Below, piece after piece: positions 53,044-57,123 of a stretch of DNA of 57,123 nt. Made by a program: the position numbers and the translations under genes. The stretch spans positions 1 to 57,123 of the forward strand of contig CAJTBO010000031.1 in assembly GCA_910573755.1 (NCBI GenBank). The letters run 5' to 3'. The notes under the pieces are model-generated. The model did not search any database. It was given only the letters and a program-made list of their open reading frames with translations, and was not told the DNA's origin. This DNA comes from Lachnospiraceae bacterium. GTDB lineage: Bacteria > Bacillota > Clostridia > Lachnospirales > Lachnospiraceae. Every line of letters starts with the position of its first letter. Positions within the stretch are counted from its first letter, which is position 1.

Positions 53044-53490
53044 TTATTGATCCGCCGCTTCGCCGTTCTCAATCTTATGGATCCTTCTTTTATGCCTCTC
53101 ATCTTCCGAAAACGGTGTATTCAGGAATTTATCTATGATATCCAGCGCCACAAACTCCCCTGTTATACCCGCTCCGATAGATAACATATTGGCGTCATTA
53201 TGAAGCCTTGTCAGTTTAGCCGATACCGGATCTCCGCAGAGGGCACACCGGATACCGGGCAACTTATTGGCGCAGATCGATACGCCGATGCCCGTCGTGC
53301 AGATAACGATCCCTTTCTCACAGGTTCCTTCCGCCACCGCTTTTGCTGCCGGTCTGACAAAATCCGGATAATCACAGGATTCTTTATCGTAACAGCCAAA
53401 GTCCTTATATTCCAGCCCGTTCTCCTCCAAATATTTTTTTACGCTCTCCTTCAGATCATATCCGCCATGATCGGATGCCAATGCTATCAT
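53044..53490 (-). CDS. rpiB: Ribose-5-phosphate isomerase B
   Basis: This 148-residue protein of the RpiB/LacAB family has IALASDHGGYDLKESVK at the N-terminus, the catalytic TTGIGVSICANKLPGIRCA with active Cys in the preceding GIVICTTG segment, and NDANMLSIGAG. It interconverts ribose-5-phosphate and ribulose-5-phosphate. The start at 53490 follows AAAGGGGAAAA; upstream in-frame codons are not conserved. A galactose-6-phosphate isomerase role is possible but unlikely given the upp-sua5 context. Confidence 0.93.
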   Translation of the reverse strand: MIALASDHGGYDLKESVKKYLEENGLEYKDFGCYDKESCDYPDFVRPAAKAVAEGTCEKGIVICTTGIGVSICANKLPGIRCALCGDPVSAKLTRLHNDANMLSIGAGITGEFVALDIIDKFLNTPFSEDERHKRRIHKIENGEAADQ

Positions 53491-53686
53491 TTTTTCCCCT
53501 TTCCGTGCTGTCATCTGCACTTTCTGTTTGCGTATTTATGCGCTTTTATACTTCCAGTATACCTGAAAATACACCGTTTTAAAAGCGAAATGTTCAAACT
53601 CTCCCCTTTTCCCGCTTATTTTGAATCATGTTCTTACGGAACACGCAGTAAATGCGAATTCCCGATCCGTGAAAAGCAGCTTACTT

Positions 53687-54763
53687 TCATTCTCCGTCCG
53701 AAGAAACTTCTTCCATGCGGTGTCCTGCCGCTTTCAGCAGCCTGTTCATCACCGCCTGCCCGATCCCGTTTTCCGTAAACGCCTCGGAATAGATCAGATC
53801 CACCTCTTCCCCGTCAAATTCCCGCAGAATGCGGTACAATTCCTTCGCCGCTGTCTCCTCTTTATCCCTGTTTCCGGCATTCTTTACCGAATCGGCGCTG
53901 TAGCGCGCAGCCGTCCTTTCCGTAGCGATGACGCCGCTGCGAAGCCCTCTCTTCTCCGCCTCCCGCACCAGTTCGTTGATCCTGTTTACCACGGCTTCTT
54001 CTTCTCCCGCGATGATCGTCAGTTCCGCCTTCGGCGCATAGTGTCTGTACTTCATTCCCGGCGCCTTCGGCGCCGCATCGCTTCCCTCCGGCAGGATCGC
54101 CCTGTCAACTTCCACTTCCCCCAGTACCTTAGAGAGCATCTCTCTGGTGATATAGCCCGGGCGAAGGATCACCGGCACTTCCTCCGTCAGATCCACGATC
54201 GTAGATTCCAGACCGATACATGCCTGACCGCCGTCTAAGATCATTTCGATCCTGCCGCCCAGATCCTCCTGCACATACTTCGCCAGCGTAGGGCTTGGCC
54301 GCCCGGAAAGATTGGCGCTTGGCGCCGCCACGTAACCGCCCGCCGCCCGGATCAGGGAGAGCGCCGTTTCATCATCCGGCATCCGCACCGCCACAGTGGA
54401 AAGCCCGCCTGTGGTTTCCTTCGGCACTTTATCGGATTTTTCCAGTATCATCGTCAAAGGCCCCGGCCAGAATACTTCTGCCAGACGTTTAGCCGTCTCC
54501 GGTATTTTTTTCACGATCGGGGATAGATCCTCCCATCTGCAGATATGTACGATCAGAGGATTGTCAGAGGGGCGTCCTTTTGCGGCGTATATTTTTCGGG
54601 AGGACTCCGGGTTCAGGGCGTCTCCGCCGAGGCCGTAGACCGTTTCCGTCGGGAATGCCGCAAGGCCGCCGTTTTGCAGGATCTTTCCGGCTTTTTCTAT
54701 GGCTTTTTGAGCCTCCGCCGTTTTCCTGTTTTGATCGGTTATTTTAAAAATTTCTGTGTTCAC
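53687..54763 (-). CDS. sua5: L-threonylcarbamoyladenylate synthase (Sua5/YwlC type)
   Basis: This 358-residue protein has an N-terminal YrdC domain with GGLAAFPTETVYGLGGDALNP, IYAAKGRPSDNPLIVHI and VAAPSANLSGRPSPT. A C-terminal Sua5 domain follows after the linker, with APGMKYRHYAPKAEL. It supplies threonylcarbamoyl-AMP for the t6A modification of tRNA. Start is GTG at 54763 after GGAGAAAAAGT. It is followed 196 bases later by rpiB, the arrangement found in Bacillus (ywlC-rpiB-upp). Confidence 0.96.
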   Translation of the reverse strand: MNTEIFKITDQNRKTAEAQKAIEKAGKILQNGGLAAFPTETVYGLGGDALNPESSRKIYAAKGRPSDNPLIVHICRWEDLSPIVKKIPETAKRLAEVFWPGPLTMILEKSDKVPKETTGGLSTVAVRMPDDETALSLIRAAGGYVAAPSANLSGRPSPTLAKYVQEDLGGRIEMILDGGQACIGLESTIVDLTEEVPVILRPGYITREMLSKVLGEVEVDRAILPEGSDAAPKAPGMKYRHYAPKAELTIIAGEEEAVVNRINELVREAEKRGLRSGVIATERTAARYSADSVKNAGNRDKEETAAKELYRILREFDGEEVDLIYSEAFTENGIGQAVMNRLLKAAGHRMEEVSSDGE

Positions 54764-54915
54764 ACTTTTTCTCCAGCCGGCATGATTTATTTTGATATTT
54801 CCGTCTCCGCTTCCTGTGCATGCCTTTTCTCTTTTATGCTTCTATTTTGCTGATTTTTTCTGAAGATGTCAAGTGGAATGAACAGGTATTTCCGTTTCCG
54901 AAAAGGACAAAATGA

Positions 54916-54957
54916 AGGGGCTGTCGGAAACATTGCTCTGCAGCCGATCCAGCCCCT
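54916..54957 (-). terminator. Hairpin after the ribokinase gene
   Basis: AGGGGCTG and CAGCCCCT form an 8-bp GC-rich stem with a 26-base loop that can pair internally (TCGG/CCGA), 26 bases past the ribokinase stop. The trailing T-run is short. Confidence 0.55.
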
Positions 54958-54982
54958 GTATCAACCTCTTCTTTTATAACTT

Positions 54983-55879
54983 TTATACCGTCTCTGTCAG
55001 TTCCGAAGCTTCCACCTCCTGCGCCGTCGGAATGGAATCTGCCGCTCCCATTCTGGATACCGCTATGGCTGACGCCTTTGCGCATCTTTTCAGCGTCTTT
55101 TGTATCGGCAGGTTCTCCATCATTGACGCGATAAAATATCCGGTAAAAGTATCTCCCGCCGCCGTGGTATCCACCGGCTTCACACGAAAGATCCCCTGCC
55201 TGCAGGTTTCGTTTTTATCCCGATAGACAACGCCGTCCGATCCCAGCGTCAGCACCACCTGCGCCTCCGGGAACTTTTCCATCATCCTGTCCAGGATCTT
55301 TTCAGGTTCCGTCTCCCCTGAAATCTGTCCGCCCTCTATCTCGTTTAACAGAAAAACGGATATCTTGTTCATATCGCAGGCGAGCAGCGCCTCGTTAAAG
55401 GGCGACGGATTCAGCACGATCCGCATTCCCTTTGCATAGGCAGTATCAATAATATAGGGCATTTCGTTCACTTCATTCTGCAAAAGCACGATATCACCTT
55501 CTCCAAAACCGGAGAATACCTCATCCACATATTCCCTTGTGATCATACGGTTGCTGCCGCCGTACAAAAGAATACAGTTCTGAGCGTTCTTATCAAGCTG
55601 AATGATCGTATGTCCTGATTTGCCGGATACCATCCTGACCAGAGAGGTATCCACACCGCTCTTTGCACACAGATCCAGAAAGCCCTGTCCGTCTTCTCCC
55701 ACCATACCCGCATGCCGCACCGGCACGCCTGCTCTGGACAGCGCTATGGACTGGTTCAGCCCCTTGCCGCCGAAATGCGTCTCCATGCTGTAAGAATCCA
55801 TCGTTTCCCCCGGCGTGATCACATGGTCTACCTTATAAACGTAGTCGTAGTTTAATGATCCGAAATTTAATACCTTCAT
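54983..55879 (-). CDS. rbsK: Ribokinase-family sugar kinase
   Basis: This 298-residue PfkB-family kinase has the N-terminal GSLNYDYVYKVDHVITPGET, HFGGKGLNQSIALSRAG with the sugar-binding GGKG, and the C-terminal DTTAAGDTFTGYFIA. The catalytic Asp is in the AAGD version of the usual GAGD. The family phosphorylates ribose or similar sugars at the end hydroxyl. It starts 23 bases after the stop of a LacI regulator gene. The ATG at 55879 follows AGGAGG; an upstream in-frame ATG at 55897 overlaps that site. No ribose transporter is in this part; the substrate is not certain. Confidence 0.9.
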   Translation of the reverse strand: MKVLNFGSLNYDYVYKVDHVITPGETMDSYSMETHFGGKGLNQSIALSRAGVPVRHAGMVGEDGQGFLDLCAKSGVDTSLVRMVSGKSGHTIIQLDKNAQNCILLYGGSNRMITREYVDEVFSGFGEGDIVLLQNEVNEMPYIIDTAYAKGMRIVLNPSPFNEALLACDMNKISVFLLNEIEGGQISGETEPEKILDRMMEKFPEAQVVLTLGSDGVVYRDKNETCRQGIFRVKPVDTTAAGDTFTGYFIASMMENLPIQKTLKRCAKASAIAVSRMGAADSIPTAQEVEASELTETV

Positions 55880-55902
55880 GATTTCCTCCTGTCCCACTTC
55901 CG

Positions 55903-56904
55903 CTATTTTATTGTTTTAACGCTTCCTCTCTCCACAAACTGTGTGGAAACCTCTATTTTTACTCCGGCTTCCTGCCTCTCTTTGATCATCTGAATCAGCC
56001 GCCTTGTCGCAATACGGCCTATCTCCTGTTTCGGCACACGGAGCGTAGTCAGCGGCGGGGAGGAAATTGCCGAAAAAGGCAGATCGTCAAAACCGATCAC
56101 CGAAACCTCCTCCGGTATCCTGACGCCGTACTCTGCCATTGCCTTCATCGCTCCCAGCGCTATCATATCATTATCAGCCATAAACGCCGTGGGCAGCTTT
56201 ATCTTTTCTTCCAGATATCTTTTCATATCCGCATAAGCCGCATCCATTGTCGTTCCCACTTCAAGCGTGTATTTCTCCTCCACGGGCAGGCCTGCCTTCA
56301 GCATACCCGTCCTGTAGCCTGTTTCCCTGTCCTTAAAGGGAACGATTCTGAACCGCCCCTTTAAATATCCGATCTGTTTATGCCCTTTCCTGATCAGATA
56401 ATCTATAGCGTATCTCACGGAATCCTCATTATTCGCCTTTATCGCGTTAAACGACATATCTCCGTTCCAGTAATCGATCACAATAAAAGGTGTGGTGATC
56501 TCCCGCAGAAGCTGTATATCGCCGTCAACCATTTCCGTCCCCAGCATAATGACGGCAGAGGATTTGTCATTCAGCAGCGCCTTCGCCTGTTCCCTGCAGC
56601 TTTCGTCCCGCATATCCAGTGTGCACATGATCATATCCATTCCGCTGTCCCGGCATTCCTGTTCTATTCCAGTCAGCATCAACGGAAAAAACGGCGTATC
56701 CTCCACTACGCTGCCATCTCTTTTAAAGGTCACAAACTTTACCTTTGTAATACGGCTTTCTTCGAAATACCCCAGTTCGTATGCTACTTTCAGTACTCTT
56801 GCCGCCGTATTCGCGTTCACTCCCTTTTTATTGTTCAGCGCATTGGATACTGTAGCGGTGGATACCCCCGTTATTTCACTGATCTGCTTCATGTTCACTT
56901 TCAT
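55903..56904 (-). CDS. LacI-family transcriptional regulator adjacent to ribokinase
   Basis: This 333-residue protein starts with the helix-turn-helix MKQISEITGVSTATVSNALN (about residues 5-24) followed by ELGYFEESRITKVKFVTF. The effector domain ends with IGFDDLPFSAISSPPLTTLRVPKQEIG, typical of the family. It lies directly upstream of the ribokinase gene and probably regulates it. No clear LacI palindrome is found before it in the window. AAGG lies a few bases upstream of the ATG. Confidence 0.94.
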   Translation of the reverse strand: MKVNMKQISEITGVSTATVSNALNNKKGVNANTAARVLKVAYELGYFEESRITKVKFVTFKRDGSVVEDTPFFPLMLTGIEQECRDSGMDMIMCTLDMRDESCREQAKALLNDKSSAVIMLGTEMVDGDIQLLREITTPFIVIDYWNGDMSFNAIKANNEDSVRYAIDYLIRKGHKQIGYLKGRFRIVPFKDRETGYRTGMLKAGLPVEEKYTLEVGTTMDAAYADMKRYLEEKIKLPTAFMADNDMIALGAMKAMAEYGVRIPEEVSVIGFDDLPFSAISSPPLTTLRVPKQEIGRIATRRLIQMIKERQEAGVKIEVSTQFVERGSVKTIK

Positions 56905-57087
56905 ATCCGTTCTTACCTTCTGCCTTTTATTTTTGTGAGCAATAAGCCAGGCACTGCGCCTGCGCGAAAATCCGGTAAATGCCGCAAAAGCCGGATACTA
57001 CGGGGTATCTGATCTTGTCATCACCATCCGGACCGCATCTTTCCAGCCTGCATAAAGACCTTCGCATTGTTCTTTGTCTAATTCATT

Positions 57088-57116
57088 TTTATAACTTGTT
57101 CTGCCCATTTTGTCAA
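57088..57116 (-). promoter_or_regulatory. Near-consensus promoter upstream of the second LacI regulator
   Basis: On the minus strand TTGACA and TATAAA are 17 bases apart (6/6 and 5/6). The leader before the regulator's start would be about 175 bases, including a hairpin (ATCCGG/CCGGAT, about 56971-56997). A minus-strand frame is also open from the edge to 56998; see findings. Confidence 0.55.
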
Positions 57117-57123
57117 ATATTTT

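Overview
The window looks like a chromosomal segment of a spore-forming member of the Clostridia, most likely Lachnospiraceae. Reasons: AbrB-type SpoVT, SpoVG, a SleB/CwlJ-type cell-wall hydrolase, paired GlgC/GlgD, a DnaD/DnaI primosome pair, NupNOPQ-type nucleoside uptake, strong GGAGG ribosome binding sites and occasional TTG/GTG starts. I see no prophage, transposase, CRISPR array or rRNA. Gene density is high, and most genes lie on the minus strand except 22.9-24.4 kb and 43.3-50.5 kb.

Left part (1-7.4 kb): a sugar-uptake locus read right to left. It runs LacI regulator, phosphomannose-isomerase-like cupin protein, lipoprotein binding protein, double-ABC ATPase, RbsC-type permease, then the N-terminal half of a split transketolase cut by the window edge. 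Three near-identical palindromic operators (ATAAAAYCGRTTTTAT core) sit before the cupin gene and before the regulator, so the cluster is probably one autoregulated regulon for an unidentified sugar. From 7.5 to 19.5 kb follow a SpoIIQ-like M23-fold protein, an EF-hand calcium protein, an orphan HipA-fold kinase, a YbhJ-like aconitase-family hydratase, a small membrane protein, glycogen phosphorylase and IleS.

Middle (19.7-43 kb): an AT-rich BcgI-like type IIB restriction-modification pair, then pncB on the plus strand. Next come a secreted SGND-repeat protein with a membrane-anchored partner, spoVT, a flavin reductase-rubredoxin fusion, tdk, the four-gene BmpA/NupOPQ nucleoside importer, a DUF4956/VTC pair, a 33-residue small protein gene, mfd, pth, an unknown gene, spoVG, and the glycogen-synthesis genes glgC-glgD.

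Right part (43.3-57.1 kb): murC, then dnaD-like, dnaI-like and a long divergent PRPP synthetase on the plus strand. Three abutting DnaA-box 9-mers lie upstream of dnaD. These are followed by tRNA-Gly(CCC), a preQ1-I riboswitch with queT, and a yybP-ykoY (Mn2+) riboswitch with a Ca2+/Na+ antiporter. Back on the minus strand are a coiled-coil SleB-type hydrolase, dCMP deaminase, upp, rpiB, sua5/tsaC, ribokinase and a second LacI regulator.

The best candidates for something undescribed are the LacI-controlled sugar locus with a split transketolase, the DnaA-box triplet before the primosome genes, the orphan HipA-type kinase, the repeat-structured ileS leader, and the hydrolase gene whose best ribosome binding site points at a non-canonical ATC start.
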